Assembly (NCBI RefSeq): GCF_022549775.1
Contig: NZ_JAKZGP010000007.1
Span: 48,714-112,713, forward strand
From: Belliella filtrata
GTDB taxonomy: Bacteria > Bacteroidota > Bacteroidia > Cytophagales > Cyclobacteriaceae
Direction of reading: 5' to 3'
DNA: 64,000 nt
In this document: one piece after another, positions 36,071-45,568 of the stretch
Numbering within the stretch: the first letter of the stretch is position 1
How the letters are laid out: the number at the start of each line of letters is the position of its first letter
Made by a program: the position numbers and the translations under genes
The notes under the pieces: model-generated
Seen by the model: the letters and a program-made list of their open reading frames with translations, nothing else
What the model was told of the DNA's origin: nothing
Databases searched by the model: none

Positions 36071-37448
36071 CAAAGACCACGATTTAATTTTTGATTGGAT
36101 AAGTAAATTTGGTTCTCCTATCAATTTGATCAATTTGGATGTGTTCGGAGAGAATTTTCAGGAATTTGAGCAGGTCTTTAATAAGTATGGTCTCAAACAC
36201 AAAATATTTTTCGCAAGAAAATCTAATAAATGTAAAAGTCTCGTCTGGGCAGCCAAAGAGTTAGGATTCGGAGTAGATACAGCAAGTATTGAGGAACTTG
36301 AAGACTGCGTGGCTATTGGGTTGGAAGCATCATCAATTACAGTCACTGCCGCTATCAAAAACCAAAAACTTATAGAATATGCTGTAAAGCATCAGATACC
36401 GCTTATTTTGGACAATGAGGACGAATGTGATTTATTGCAGAAAGTACTTCAGGAATATGATGAAACCTTAAATGTTGGGATTAGGCTCAGTGGTTTTCGG
36501 CACAAAGAGCAAAGACTTTATTCAAGGTTTGGTTTTGATGTGGAGAAGGTTAAAGATTTTCTCTTTTTGCATTTCAATCCTCGAGGGAAATTCAACAGGT
36601 TAAATTTTGATGGATTTCATTTTCATCTGAATGGCTACAGTGTGTCAGAGAGAGCTTCTGCACTTTTTCAAACCATAGCTTTAGCCGATGAAATAAGGCC
36701 ACATGGATTCGATACTTCATTTATTGATATAGGTGGTGGGATTTTGATGAATTACCTCGCTTCAGCAGCTGAATGGGACGAGTTTCACCAAGCTTTGAAA
36801 GAGAGTGCTAAAAATGAAAAGGAGGAAGTAACTTTTCAGAAAGATCTACTAGGGATGACTTTGCAGAATGGACAGGTAGTAGGTGAACCAAAGGTCTATC
36901 CGTACTTCAATAAATTGTCTCAAGGTAAGTTTATAGAAGAAATTTTATTAACTGAAAAGCAAGGTCAACGTTGCTACGATTTGCTTAATGAGAGAAATAT
37001 TGAACTAAGAATAGAGCCGGGGAGATCAATTTTGGCTCAAGCGGGACTTACTGTAGCAAAAGTAGCCTATCGTAAGCAAGATGCAGAAGGCCGCTTATTG
37101 GTAGGGTTGGAGATGAACAAATCACAAATGACTAGCGCTAGTGCAGATTTTTTGGTTGACCCGCTGTTTATTCCACAAGAAAAGTTGAATTCAGAACCAT
37201 GTGAAGTTTACTTTGTCGGAGGATATTGTCTTGAGCAAGACTTTATTTTGAAAAGGTGTATTAGGTTACCACAGTTTCCACAGATTGGTGATTTGCTGTG
37301 TTTTGTAAATACTGCGGGATATATGATGCATTTCTATGAAAGACAAGCACATGGGTTTGACTTGGCAAAAAACCTAATCATTGGAACCAAAAGGACATGG
37401 GAGGCTAAATCAGACGAGATCTTTTGGGAGGCACGGTTAAATACTTGA
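36018..37448 (+). CDS. PLP-dependent decarboxylase/racemase-fold enzyme, Y4yA-like
   Basis: A 476-residue fold-type III PLP enzyme like diaminopimelate and ornithine decarboxylases. PLP lysine K68 is in KIFFARKSNKCKS; the barrel has FHFHLNGYS and FIDIGGGILMNY; substrate and phosphate contacts lie in LRIEPGRSILAQAG; and the catalytic cysteine of the C-terminal domain is in YFVGGYCLEQDFI. It resembles the Y4yA/SbnH-like group. The first 53 bp overlap the flavoprotein gene, so translation is coupled. A decarboxylation of the SbnA-like product or a related amino acid is plausible. Confidence 0.78.
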   Translation: MKYLPLTPILHPWIEELNKDHDLIFDWISKFGSPINLINLDVFGENFQEFEQVFNKYGLKHKIFFARKSNKCKSLVWAAKELGFGVDTASIEELEDCVAIGLEASSITVTAAIKNQKLIEYAVKHQIPLILDNEDECDLLQKVLQEYDETLNVGIRLSGFRHKEQRLYSRFGFDVEKVKDFLFLHFNPRGKFNRLNFDGFHFHLNGYSVSERASALFQTIALADEIRPHGFDTSFIDIGGGILMNYLASAAEWDEFHQALKESAKNEKEEVTFQKDLLGMTLQNGQVVGEPKVYPYFNKLSQGKFIEEILLTEKQGQRCYDLLNERNIELRIEPGRSILAQAGLTVAKVAYRKQDAEGRLLVGLEMNKSQMTSASADFLVDPLFIPQEKLNSEPCEVYFVGGYCLEQDFILKRCIRLPQFPQIGDLLCFVNTAGYMMHFYERQAHGFDLAKNLIIGTKRTWEAKSDEIFWEARLNT

Positions 37449-37470
37449 TAAGTTGTGAAATTACAGGATG

Positions 37471-38535
37471 TTATTGGTACACTTTATTGATTTTTGACCA
37501 GAGCTCATTATCAAATTTGGATCCGGCGAATACTGGATTGTTTGGATCTGATGCATTTCCCATTCTTACAACGACCATATTTTTACTTGGTACAACATAA
37601 AGTCTTTGGTCAAATGCCCCCATAGCCGCATACATGTCAACGGGGGCATTTGATACAAGCATCCCTGGATATATATTTCTGTCACTGGGTAACATGTAGT
37701 TTTCTTTGCCATTGAGCCACCACATATAACCATAAGATGGATTTAGATTTTGGGAAGTAGATATGCTTTGAATGAACAACTCTTCATCAATAATTTGCTC
37801 GTTCATCCATTTCCCTTTATTTAGAGCCAGAATTCCAAATTTTGCCATACTTCGTGCAGTACTGTGGTATATTGTAAAGACAAGACCAAAATTCCAATAC
37901 CCGTCCATCCCTATTTTTTCTTTGAGGTTTTTATTGAAATAATTTTCGTAAGAACTGCCACTTGAAACTTCTGTGATTTCAATTAATTTTTGAAAAATAT
38001 TGCTGTATGCCCATCTAGAACTTGCATCTGCGATATAGGTTATATTTTGTTTTACCATGAGCTGCTTACTTTCATCGTTTCCAGCAGACATGTTCAATAA
38101 ATTTTTCACAGTGATTAGGGCTTCTTTTTCAGAAGGCATGTTAGTCCACCCGGTGCCCAAATAATCAGATACCTTGCTATCGATCTGAATTTGATTATTT
38201 TGAAGGGCAATTGTGGAGGTAGTTGCTACGAGTGTTTTTCCAGCACTATTCCATTCCCAACTGTCTGATACGCTATGACCATCAAAATATTCTTCTAATA
38301 CGATCCTGCCATTGATAAGTATCATGAATGCTTTAGTGTTTGACTCAATTAGGTAGTTTCTTAACTCTGGTATGGCATCTTTATTCCAACCCAAGGATGA
38401 TATACTTTCTGTTTCCCAATCACTGCCAGAATTTGGCGGGAAGTACATGTCTTGATTTGTACCAGGTTGATTTTCTTTGAAATCATCGCACCCTAAAATC
38501 AAAGATAATAGTGGAATCAAAATAAGTTGCCGCAT
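37471..38535 (-). CDS. Serine hydrolase, class C beta-lactamase/penicillin-binding-like lipoprotein
   Basis: A 354-residue lipoprotein: signal peptide with lipobox LILGC (C16). The catalytic SxxK is S97-A-G-K100 in WNSAGKTLVA, and the second motif is Y177-S-N179 in WAYSNIFQKL. It belongs to the beta-lactamase (PF00144) superfamily, which includes esterases, D-peptidases and AmpC-like enzymes; a resistance role should not be assumed. It is convergent with the PLP enzyme gene, 22 bp away. Confidence 0.85.
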   Translation of the reverse strand: MRQLILIPLLSLILGCDDFKENQPGTNQDMYFPPNSGSDWETESISSLGWNKDAIPELRNYLIESNTKAFMILINGRIVLEEYFDGHSVSDSWEWNSAGKTLVATTSTIALQNNQIQIDSKVSDYLGTGWTNMPSEKEALITVKNLLNMSAGNDESKQLMVKQNITYIADASSRWAYSNIFQKLIEITEVSSGSSYENYFNKNLKEKIGMDGYWNFGLVFTIYHSTARSMAKFGILALNKGKWMNEQIIDEELFIQSISTSQNLNPSYGYMWWLNGKENYMLPSDRNIYPGMLVSNAPVDMYAAMGAFDQRLYVVPSKNMVVVRMGNASDPNNPVFAGSKFDNELWSKINKVYQ

Positions 38536-38692
38536 AGTTCTGGTATTAGATGTTTTTGAAAGGATTGTCTTGAGCGTCTATTCTTAAACTCAATTAATCA
38601 ACCTTTGCTAATTTACAAATTTTTAAAAATGGATCTTACCTTGATTAAAGAAATGAAATAGACCGAAGTGCCATTTTTTTAATCTTCTGGTT

Positions 38693-39569
38693 TTACATTA
38701 ACGACTTTGTTCGATGAGAGTAGTTTATGTCTTTTTCTTGAAGGTCAAATTGTATATCACCATTTACCTTGGAAGCTCGTGTAATATCTTCTGATAGCAT
38801 AATACTGTAAATAGGTGATTCGGTTTTTGTTAAGAAATCACCAAATTTCAAATGGAATGTTTTTTCACTGACCAGGCCTACCTCATTTACGGTTTCGATA
38901 AGTTTACATACAGTTTTACTCAAAAGGTAATAATCAGCTGAAGGTAAAATACTTGGTAAACTTGCTTACCAAGGGTAGACAGTGATGATCTGATTATTTG
39001 CTTTTAGTTTATGGAATTCAAGCTTATTTATCATAAACTTAGGCCCAAACCTAGCCTTCAAGTCAACTTTGATTTTATTAAATTCAAATACTTTTTGTGT
39101 TTGTTTGACTTCGGCGTAGCATAAGGATTCAGTTTGATAATGATGTAAGACGAATTTATGATTGATTGCTTTCCAACTTTCAATCAAATCTCTTTTAAGT
39201 GGTTTTCTTGGGTGATTTTGATTTGTTTCAATTTGTGGGTCAAGGACATATAGATTGAGTTCTTTGGAGATATTTTCCACAAACTCCATGGCTTCCAAAG
39301 CAAAATAATCTGGTTTGATATACTCAATGTTGAGTAAGAGAGATGCAAAAATAAAACCCTAAAAACAGTCAAACAAATCTTGACCTTCCTCATCTAACTC
39401 ATAGTCCAGTCTTTCGATATACAACCTAGTCAGGGTATCCCTGTTCTCCAGAATCCATTTATTCTTACCTACTAGGTGAGCATTAGATTGACTATTGATA
39501 TCATGTTCAATCGTTTTGATGCTTAAAGCAACACCTTTTTTGGAATAAAAAATAAAGATCAAAAGCCAT
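38693..39569 (-). pseudogene. Broken gene of unknown function, two nonsense codons and a frameshift
   Basis: Three open segments on the minus strand lie in the same frame and read as one protein of about 290 residues, interrupted only by TAG at 39359-39361 (between DLFDCF and GFIFASLLLNIEY) and TAA at 38966-38968 (between ITVYPW and ASLPSILPSADYYLL). A start reading MAFDLYF at 39569 joins the main frame (YSKKGVALSIK) if one T is removed from a run of six. All three segments look like real coding sequence. The parent family was not identified with certainty; the MAFDLYFY start is reminiscent of uncharacterised Bacteroidota proteins. Confidence 0.65.
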
Positions 39570-39688
39570 TGTGTACGATATTTTGTTGGTTTTATGATCT
39601 TTTTCTATTTAAGGTATTCAAAAAAATAAAAAGTTTTATCAAGTATTCAATACAACTGGGTGTTAAGTAATCAGGCGGGCATAGTATT

Positions 39689-40093
39689 TCAGTTTTTTAG
39701 TATTGGTTTTGCTAATCTTTTGAATTTCAAGAAGAATAAATAAAACGCATCTTCAAAATGCTTGAAGTTGATGTTTCCATTTTTGTATTGATATTCACCT
39801 ACGATGTCGAACCTGATGTCTTTATGCCAATCGATTTCATGGATATAGTGATCGGCCACTTTGATGAGAAGTTTTCGTTTTGTGTAGACTACGAATTCCT
39901 CAGCATAGCCAAATCCAGTTCCACTTCTGAACTTCACTTCTACAAATACAAGAATTCCCTCGTACTCAAAAATCAAGTCGATTTCTGCATATCCATGCCG
40001 GTAATTGGATACTTTGAACTCATAACCTTTGCCACTTAGCTAATCTTTGACTTGTTCTTCTGCAAGCTTTCCTTTTTCATTGTGTGTTGCCAT
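39689..40093 (-). pseudogene. yraN: YraN-family (UPF0102) nuclease-like gene with an internal stop
   Basis: Read from ATG 40093, the frame encodes MATHNEKGKLAEEQVKD, a TAG at 40040-40042, then LSGKGYEFKVSNYRHGYAEI and onward. The rest contains the family core: EIDLIFEYEGILVFVEVKFRSG, the restriction-endonuclease-like E...D...ExK site of YraN. Apart from the one stop, the length (about 134 codons) and motifs are normal; the TAG probably replaced a TGG tryptophan codon. Translation could restart only with loss of the N-terminus. It follows another broken gene in the same orientation. Confidence 0.75.
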
Positions 40094-40209
40094 GACAATT
40101 ATTCATTAATTTTGAAAAGTAAAAACTGTTTGCCTATTTCGGACTTCATCAATTCAAGAACTGAATCGCTTCAATTGGCGTTGGATAATAAAAGAAATTT
40201 ATACCCACT

Positions 40210-40926
40210 GTGAATAAAGTTATCAATAAAAAAGTAAAATTTCTAGACCTTGGTAAAAAGGACTACAAAGAAACCTGGGATTTTCAGGAAGAAATTTTTG
40301 CAAAAACTGTCACTTTGAAGATAGAGAATCGCAAGGCCGGTGAGGAAAATCAACAATTGACCGAGAATTATTTACTTTTTGTAGAACACCCCCATGTCTA
40401 TACTTTGGGTAAAAGTGGTGAGCTTTCTCATTTATTGTTGGATGAATTTGCATTAGCGGAAAAGGGAGCGACATTTTATAAGATCAATCGTGGTGGAGAC
40501 ATTACCTACCATGGCCCTGGTCAGTTGGTGGGCTATCCGATATTGGATTTGGATAATTTCTTTACGGATATCCATAAGTATTTGAGACTCCTAGAAGAGG
40601 CCATTATTATGACTTTGGCAGATTATGGAATTGAAGCAGGTAGAATAGATGGGCTTACGGGGGTTTGGCTGGATCATGTAACGCAGAAGAATCCGAGAAA
40701 AATATGTGCTTTGGGAGTGAAGTCTAGCCGGTGGGTGACCATGCATGGATTTGCATTCAATGTAAATGCAGATTTGAGTTACTTTGGAAATATAGTCCCT
40801 TGCGGTATAGCCGATAAGGCTGTCACATCCATGCACATGGAACTGGACAGACCAGTAGATGAGCAGGAAGTAAAAGATAAAGTCAAAAAACACATCGCTG
40901 CACTATTCGAAATGGAATTAGAGTAG
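40210..40926 (+). CDS. lipB: Octanoyl-[acyl carrier protein]:protein octanoyltransferase
   Basis: A 238-residue LipB, which moves octanoate from acyl carrier protein to lipoyl domains, the first step of lipoate assembly. Signature NRGGDITYHGPGQLVGYPIL lies at about residues 95-114. The catalytic lysine and downstream cysteine region are GVKSSRWVTMHGFAFNV and IVPCGIADKAVTSM. The start codon is GTG at 40210, giving MNKVINKKVKFLDLG. Intact, despite the two broken genes just upstream. Confidence 0.94.
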   Translation: MNKVINKKVKFLDLGKKDYKETWDFQEEIFAKTVTLKIENRKAGEENQQLTENYLLFVEHPHVYTLGKSGELSHLLLDEFALAEKGATFYKINRGGDITYHGPGQLVGYPILDLDNFFTDIHKYLRLLEEAIIMTLADYGIEAGRIDGLTGVWLDHVTQKNPRKICALGVKSSRWVTMHGFAFNVNADLSYFGNIVPCGIADKAVTSMHMELDRPVDEQEVKDKVKKHIAALFEMELE

Positions 40927-41165
40927 GTTATACTTTTTAAATAGGTCAAAGTTTAGTGTACAAAGTTGACTGGGATAGACCAGAAATGTTTTCTGGATCA
41001 AAAAATAAATGAATCTCATTCGATGAAAAGCGGTTGAATTTTGTCAAATATTATGCCTATTTAAACTAATAGGTATTTGACTTGTACGATCAATCTTCTA
41101 GAATGAAGAAAATAGCTAGTTCATTAATTTAGGAATAAGAAAAAGAAACTTTCAATAAAGAGTAA

Positions 41166-41567
41166 ATGAAAAAAGATATAGATTTTCATCCAGTCACAGG
41201 TGTGAAATTGGCCATTGCCAAGGATTATGTCAATGGAAATGAAGAGTGGTCGGTATATATTATCAACCTCAACCTCATAGAACTCAATACTGTGATGATC
41301 ACTTCCAAAGGATACGGGATCATAGATGGAGAGCAGCGTAAGACGTCTACTTTGCGCCACATGATTGAGCAGTTGGGGTCACAATCTATTGCAAAGGTGG
41401 AACCGATTGATCCTTCCGTTTTTGTGCTGAACAATGAGTTTTGGGTGAGTTATTATATCTTGGATCAGATATTTGACAAAAAGTTTATCTTTACTGAAGG
41501 AAGTATGGATCCTTCACATATCAGAATGATTCCTGAACTGGGACTAGAAGGTGTCCTGCATGGTTAA
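41166..41567 (+). CDS. Conserved Bacteroidota protein of unknown function
   Basis: A 133-residue soluble protein with no signal or membrane segment. The central VMITSKGYGIIDGEQRKTSTLRHM and the ending FTEGSMDPSHIRMIPELGLEGVLHG are features I recognise from a protein widely conserved in Bacteroidota, sometimes mislabelled as a phenylalanyl-tRNA synthetase alpha subunit. It has no synthetase domain. It is 12 bp upstream of the exonuclease gene and probably co-transcribed. Function unknown. Confidence 0.75.
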   Translation: MKKDIDFHPVTGVKLAIAKDYVNGNEEWSVYIINLNLIELNTVMITSKGYGIIDGEQRKTSTLRHMIEQLGSQSIAKVEPIDPSVFVLNNEFWVSYYILDQIFDKKFIFTEGSMDPSHIRMIPELGLEGVLHG

Positions 41568-41579
41568 AATCACAATCCT

Positions 41580-42317
41580 ATGAAACATTTTTTTGAAGAA
41601 TTGAATGATATCCTATTCTTAGATATAGAAACAGCATCTATTGAGCCAGGTTATGAATTGCTTTCTGAAAGGTATCAAGAAGAGTGGCTGAAGAAAGAAA
41701 GACATTTACATGGGGTCAAGGAAGAGCTTGTTCCTGGAAGTTTGTTTTTTGAAAAGGCAGGGATTTATGCCGAATTCGGGAAGGTGATTTGCATAGGTGT
41801 AGGTTTCTTTCACTTCGATAAAGAAACCGAAACATTGACCTATAGATCGAAGACTTTTGCAGAGCCTAGTGAATACCATACCCTAAAGGCTTTTAAAGAA
41901 CTTTTGGATAAAAAGCCTTGGACACTTTGCGCCCACAACGGAAAAGAATTTGATTTCCCTTATTTGGCAAGAAGGATTCTCATCAATAGGATTCCTTTAC
42001 CAGAACCACTACAGCTTGCAGGCAAAAAGCCGTGGGAAGTCAGGCACTTGGACACTTTGGAGTTTTGGAAATTTGGGGATTACAAACATTACACAAGGTT
42101 AGAGTTATTGGCAACTGTTTTTGATATACCTACTTCCAAAGATGGTATAGATGGATCAAAAGTAAATGAGAGCTACTACAAGCATAATGATCTCCAGACT
42201 ATCCGCACTTATTGCTCCAAAGACGTGCTAGTTACAGCACGAATTTTCTTGGCGTTTCGGGGTATTCCACCCGAGCTTGATTTTGAGATCGTCAATTTGG
42301 ATGAAGAACAAGCTTAA
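41580..42317 (+). CDS. 3'-5' exonuclease, PolB-related RNase H-like fold
   Basis: A 245-residue DEDD-type exonuclease. Motif I is ILFLDIETASIEP (D and E metal ligands), motif II is TLCAHNGKEFDFPYLARRI, and motif III is YCSKDVLVTARIFL. This matches the predicted 3'-5' exonuclease group related to the PolB proofreading domain. No polymerase domain is attached. Likely a repair or RNA-processing nuclease in the cytoplasm. Confidence 0.85.
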   Translation: MKHFFEELNDILFLDIETASIEPGYELLSERYQEEWLKKERHLHGVKEELVPGSLFFEKAGIYAEFGKVICIGVGFFHFDKETETLTYRSKTFAEPSEYHTLKAFKELLDKKPWTLCAHNGKEFDFPYLARRILINRIPLPEPLQLAGKKPWEVRHLDTLEFWKFGDYKHYTRLELLATVFDIPTSKDGIDGSKVNESYYKHNDLQTIRTYCSKDVLVTARIFLAFRGIPPELDFEIVNLDEEQA

Positions 42318-42437
42318 TTTGATTTTGGTATGGTGATTTTTCATGGTTCTACCAGATGCAAATTCAAAGTAGAACTTATGTTATTTCAAAATAGAGTTTA
42401 TGAATCTACGGAACTTTGCCAGCGGCCAAATTAAATA

Positions 42438-42454
42438 TTGACACTTAGTGTCAA
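42438..42454. repeat. 17-bp palindrome before the IS remnant
   Basis: TTGACACTTAGTGTCAA has perfect 8-bp arms around one central base. It lies about 60 bp before the transposase remnant and could be an operator or part of an element end. Confidence 0.35.
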
Positions 42455-42511
42455 TGATTTGATGAGGAGGATTGAAATGGTTTAATTGTGATCAAATATA
42501 AAATACTGATC

Positions 42512-42989
42512 ATGATTATACTTAAGTTTAATGAAAGGTTTCCAGATGAAAAGTCTTGCATAGAATTCTTCAAGGCAAAAAGACTCAAAGAAGGGGTAGT
42601 ATGTAAGAAATGAAAGGGATTAGATCATTACTTGCTTCACGCCAAGAATATGTTTCAGTGTAAAAGCTGTAGTTTTAGAACAAGCCTTAAGAGTGGTACG
42701 GTCATGGAAAACAGTAATCTTACACTTAAGGAATGGCTAACCGCAATCACCTTCTTTACAGCAACTAAGCAGGGCTTTAGTGCGCTGGAACTCCAAGGTC
42801 AGATGGGTTCATATAGCTATTAGTAACCTCAAGGGTGATTTAAGGAAATTTAAAATGATTTCCGAGAAGTATATCCAAAACTACCTCGATGAGTTCTGTT
42901 ATAGGCTAAACAGAAGATATTTTGGAGAAAAACTATTTGATAGACTTGTTATTGCGTCAGTTCAGCCTTATTGGCAAAGTAGCGTATAA
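42512..42989 (+). mobile_element. IS1595-type (ISXO2-like) transposase remnant
   Basis: The first segment reads ERFPDEKSCIEFFKAKRLKE, then GVVCKK, a TGA at 42611-42613 in the place of the zinc-ribbon cysteine, and on through FQCKSCSFRTSLKSGTVMEN to LELQGQMG. Near 42805 it jumps, in another frame, to the C-terminal end of the same family (HIAISNLKGDLRKF, then YLDEFCYRLNRRYFGEKLFD). The catalytic middle of about 130-150 residues is missing. The element abuts, and probably was inserted at, the 3' end of the recombinase gene, replacing its stop. Confidence 0.75.
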
Positions 42990-44618
42990 TCATATAAATC
43001 TTTAACCTAAAAGAAGAAATCATGAAGACTATATCTTGATATAGAGTTTTTAATATATCAACATCATTTGAAAGTCGGTTCGAAATGTTGATAGTTGAGT
43101 CCACCACACTGTCCAAAGTCGAAAATTTCGACTTTGGACTTATTTTTTTAGATTCTAACATGTTGTTAATCAGGTAGAAACTTCGAAGTGCTTCATTGAC
43201 TAAAGTGGTTCGATGTTGTGTTCCGTCAAAACACCAATTTTTGGGATAGATCGAACCAAATATACGCCTTTTCAACTCCACGTTAGCTGTAACATACAGA
43301 TTATCAATATTTGAAGCCATTTTCAGAACACTATCCAAAAACTTAATAGGTTGCAGGTCAAGTGGTGGTGCAACCTTAGCCAACTCGATTTCTAGACTGG
43401 TTATTTCAGCTTCACAATCTCGTTTCATTTCCTTATAATCTTCAGGGGTTATGGATTCGTTTAATAGCAATTTTCTAGCCTTAGCCATTTTATTGTTTTC
43501 CTGATCTATAAGATCAACAATTTGTGTTTTACCTTTATTTCTGAGTTTTTTTCCTTATCAAAAAGTTGGGAAAAAATAGTTTTGATCACACCAATAAATT
43601 CAGGTTTAAGCTTGAAGTTAGCAAGATGTTTCACAAAGGAATCATTTACTTCATCAGCTTTGAACCGTACCCCACATTTGGAAGTACAATGATAGTAATG
43701 GTAGTTTTGCTTTCTGCCTTTAGACGCACTCGCGGTTAAAGACCTAGAACATTTTGGACAGTCAAGAAAACCCCTAAGGGGAATTTGCTCACTGGTAACT
43801 ATTTGTGTTTTTCTGTTGCGCTTGTTGCCATCAAGTACCAACTGAGCCTCATTAAACAAAGTTTCAGTTATGATTGGTTGGTGTTGGCCTTTTACAAACA
43901 CACCTTGTTCATCTTTGTAAGGGGGCACAAAGGTTTTTCCATAGTAGAATGGATTCCTGATAAGCCACCAGAAGTTATTTTTCGTGAGCTTGGAACCATT
44001 TTCCCTAGCTTTTTTTATAATTTGCTCACAAGAGTAATTACCTTCTGCAATGGTTGTGTAAATCCATTTAAGGTGAGCGGCTTCTTCTTCATGGACAACT
44101 ATTGTAGGTCTGCCTTCAGGAGTAGTACGGTTACGATAACCATAAGGTGCTTTCCAAAGCCATCTACCATCCTTTCTGGCTCTTCGCATACCATGAAAAA
44201 CATTGAGGGCTCTGCGGTCATTCTCGACTTCAGGAGCAGCCAAATAGAAAGCGAGCATCATTTTATTTTCTGGGACAGATAAATCCAGTGGTTGCTCTAT
44301 TCCTTGAGGTGCCACCCCAAGTTTTCTTAAAATACTAATCATTTGATAAGCATCCCCAGCATTCCTACTAAACCTATCCCACTTTGTGAAAAGGACTAAT
44401 TTGGCCCTCATTTTACGCTTTTTTATGTCGTCCAACATTTCTGTCCATGCAGGACGTCTAAAAGTTTTAGCTGAGTAATCTTCTTGAACAACTTTCCGAA
44501 CTTCGATATCATTGTGCAGACAGTACTTTCTAAGTGACTCTTCCTGATGTTGGAGGGAGTACCCCTTGTCCGCTTGTTCGTCTGTACTCACTCGAATGTA
44601 TAGAATCGCTGTTTTCTT
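42949..44618 (-). pseudogene. Large serine recombinase, frameshifted and lacking a start codon
   Basis: Reading from 44618: KKTAILYIRVSTDEQ (catalytic serine present), a resolvase domain, a Recombinase domain (WLWKAPYGYRNRTT, NNFWWLIRNPFYYGKTF), a zinc ribbon (FLDCPKCSRSLTAS ... YHCTSKC) and a coiled C-terminal part. Two lesions: the expected start codon is AAG (44616-44618), and at an A7 run (43546-43552) the frame shifts so that the chain ends ...KLLIL at 43506 while the rest (KGKTQIVDLIDQENNKMAK) continues in the other frame to about 43004. An A8 run would restore it. The final residues to 42949 come from the adjacent IS remnant. Confidence 0.85.
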
Positions 44619-44763
44619 AAGTATCTAGATTAAATGTTACTATAGCTAAAATACTGATAAAATTCAAAATGAACTCTGCCTGTTCTAAGTTAACATCCAA
44701 TCCATGTTGTTTGCAGATTTTTATTATTTCATCTGGATAAATATCATATTTGTTGCTTTTCAT
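44617..44763 (-). CDS. Small recombinase-associated protein
   Basis: A 48-residue frame, MKSNKYDIYPDEIIKICKQH followed by GLDVNLEQAEFILNFISIL, stopping with TAA exactly where the recombinase start should be. I recognise this type as a small helical protein that commonly precedes large serine recombinase or transposon genes in Bacteroidota. Its C-terminus looks truncated or altered compared with usual relatives. It may have been translationally coupled to the recombinase. Function unknown. Confidence 0.55.
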   Translation of the reverse strand: MKSNKYDIYPDEIIKICKQHGLDVNLEQAEFILNFISILAIVTFNLDT

Positions 44764-45542
44764 GTCCTCTTTGTTTATTAAAAGAAAGTGGACTCAATTT
44801 GAGGTATATGACCAGATAAAAATCACACTGTATTTTGGAAGTGGGTTATTATTCTTGGTTTTGTGGAGTCAAATTTATGGGTGCAAACGGGAAGGACTAT
44901 ATTGTCGTCTATTCTGCCTGTTCTGTAGCGGGAGTCGGAATTATGTCGAACTTTTTCGAGGATATAGAAGCTGTTGCTGAAGCGAAATTTCTATTGGTCT
45001 AATTACAGTTTTTTTTAGTGCTATCGAAAATGAAAGCACATAGGGAAGAGGTAAAAGTGAAGTTGAAATAATTCGTCACACTATTTTTAAACAAGAACTA
45101 ATAAATCACAATTCAAACTACTATTCATTTGACGATGAGGGGTTGTTATGACCTCCTTGTTTGGTTATTATGGAAATTTGGTTGAATGAGTCATTCATTT
45201 TTTAAACATCCTTACTCGAAAAAGCAAAGCAATGTATCCTTGCTCTAAGTAAGTGATGAAAATTAGATTGATTACTGATGAATTAAGGGTTTGTAATTGG
45301 GTAAAGAATAAGGGTTTAGATTTTAATATTAAGCTGATTTTTTGTTGAAATTTCTTAAAAAAATATCTTACTGAAAAAATCTTCTATTTTTTTTCGAGGG
45401 GTGTAAGAAATTAAATTTGGGGGTGTTTTCAGACTTAAAATGAAATGATCTATTAATGGTTCTAAATTCAATAATTTGTATTTGAAAATTTTCTTGTTTA
45501 GATCTATAAAATTCAGCTAGTTAGGAATTTTTCCTGAACAAT
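44764..45542. other. Gene-poor region with repeat copy B
   Basis: No convincing gene. At 44922-44990 (plus strand) lies the second copy of the dispersed repeat, here readable as part of a short frame FMGANGKDYIVVYSACSVAG followed by FFEDIEAVAEAKFLLV, also without known family. The remaining sequence is AT-rich with no further open frame, and is probably the flank of the dead integrated element. Confidence 0.5.
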
Positions 45543-45568
45543 AAAATACCTAGAACTAGGTATTTTTT
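45543..45568. terminator. Compact hairpin terminator without an upstream gene
   Basis: AAATACCTAG-AA-CTAGGTATTT is a perfect 10-bp stem with a two-base gap, followed by further T residues. No gene ends here now; it may insulate the long downstream operon or be left from a deleted gene. Confidence 0.6.

Noticed and set aside
37471..38535. Calling the serine hydrolase a beta-lactamase resistance gene
   Set aside because: The SxxK and YxN motifs fit the whole superfamily, and nothing in the context points to resistance.
38966..40042. Reassignment of TAG as a sense codon
   Set aside because: One of the three stops is TAA, neighbouring intact genes need no readthrough, and the lost residues differ (Q or W), so ordinary nonsense mutation is simpler.
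22003..44624. A 16-base match (CTGTTTTCTTAAGTAT) at 22003 and 44609, possibly an attachment site pair
   Set aside because: A 16-base AT-rich match is about what chance gives in 64 kb, and neither flank extends it.
44750..44980. A plus-strand open frame of 76 codons
   Set aside because: It has no signal, motif or neighbour support and overlaps the start of the small recombinase-associated gene in antisense.
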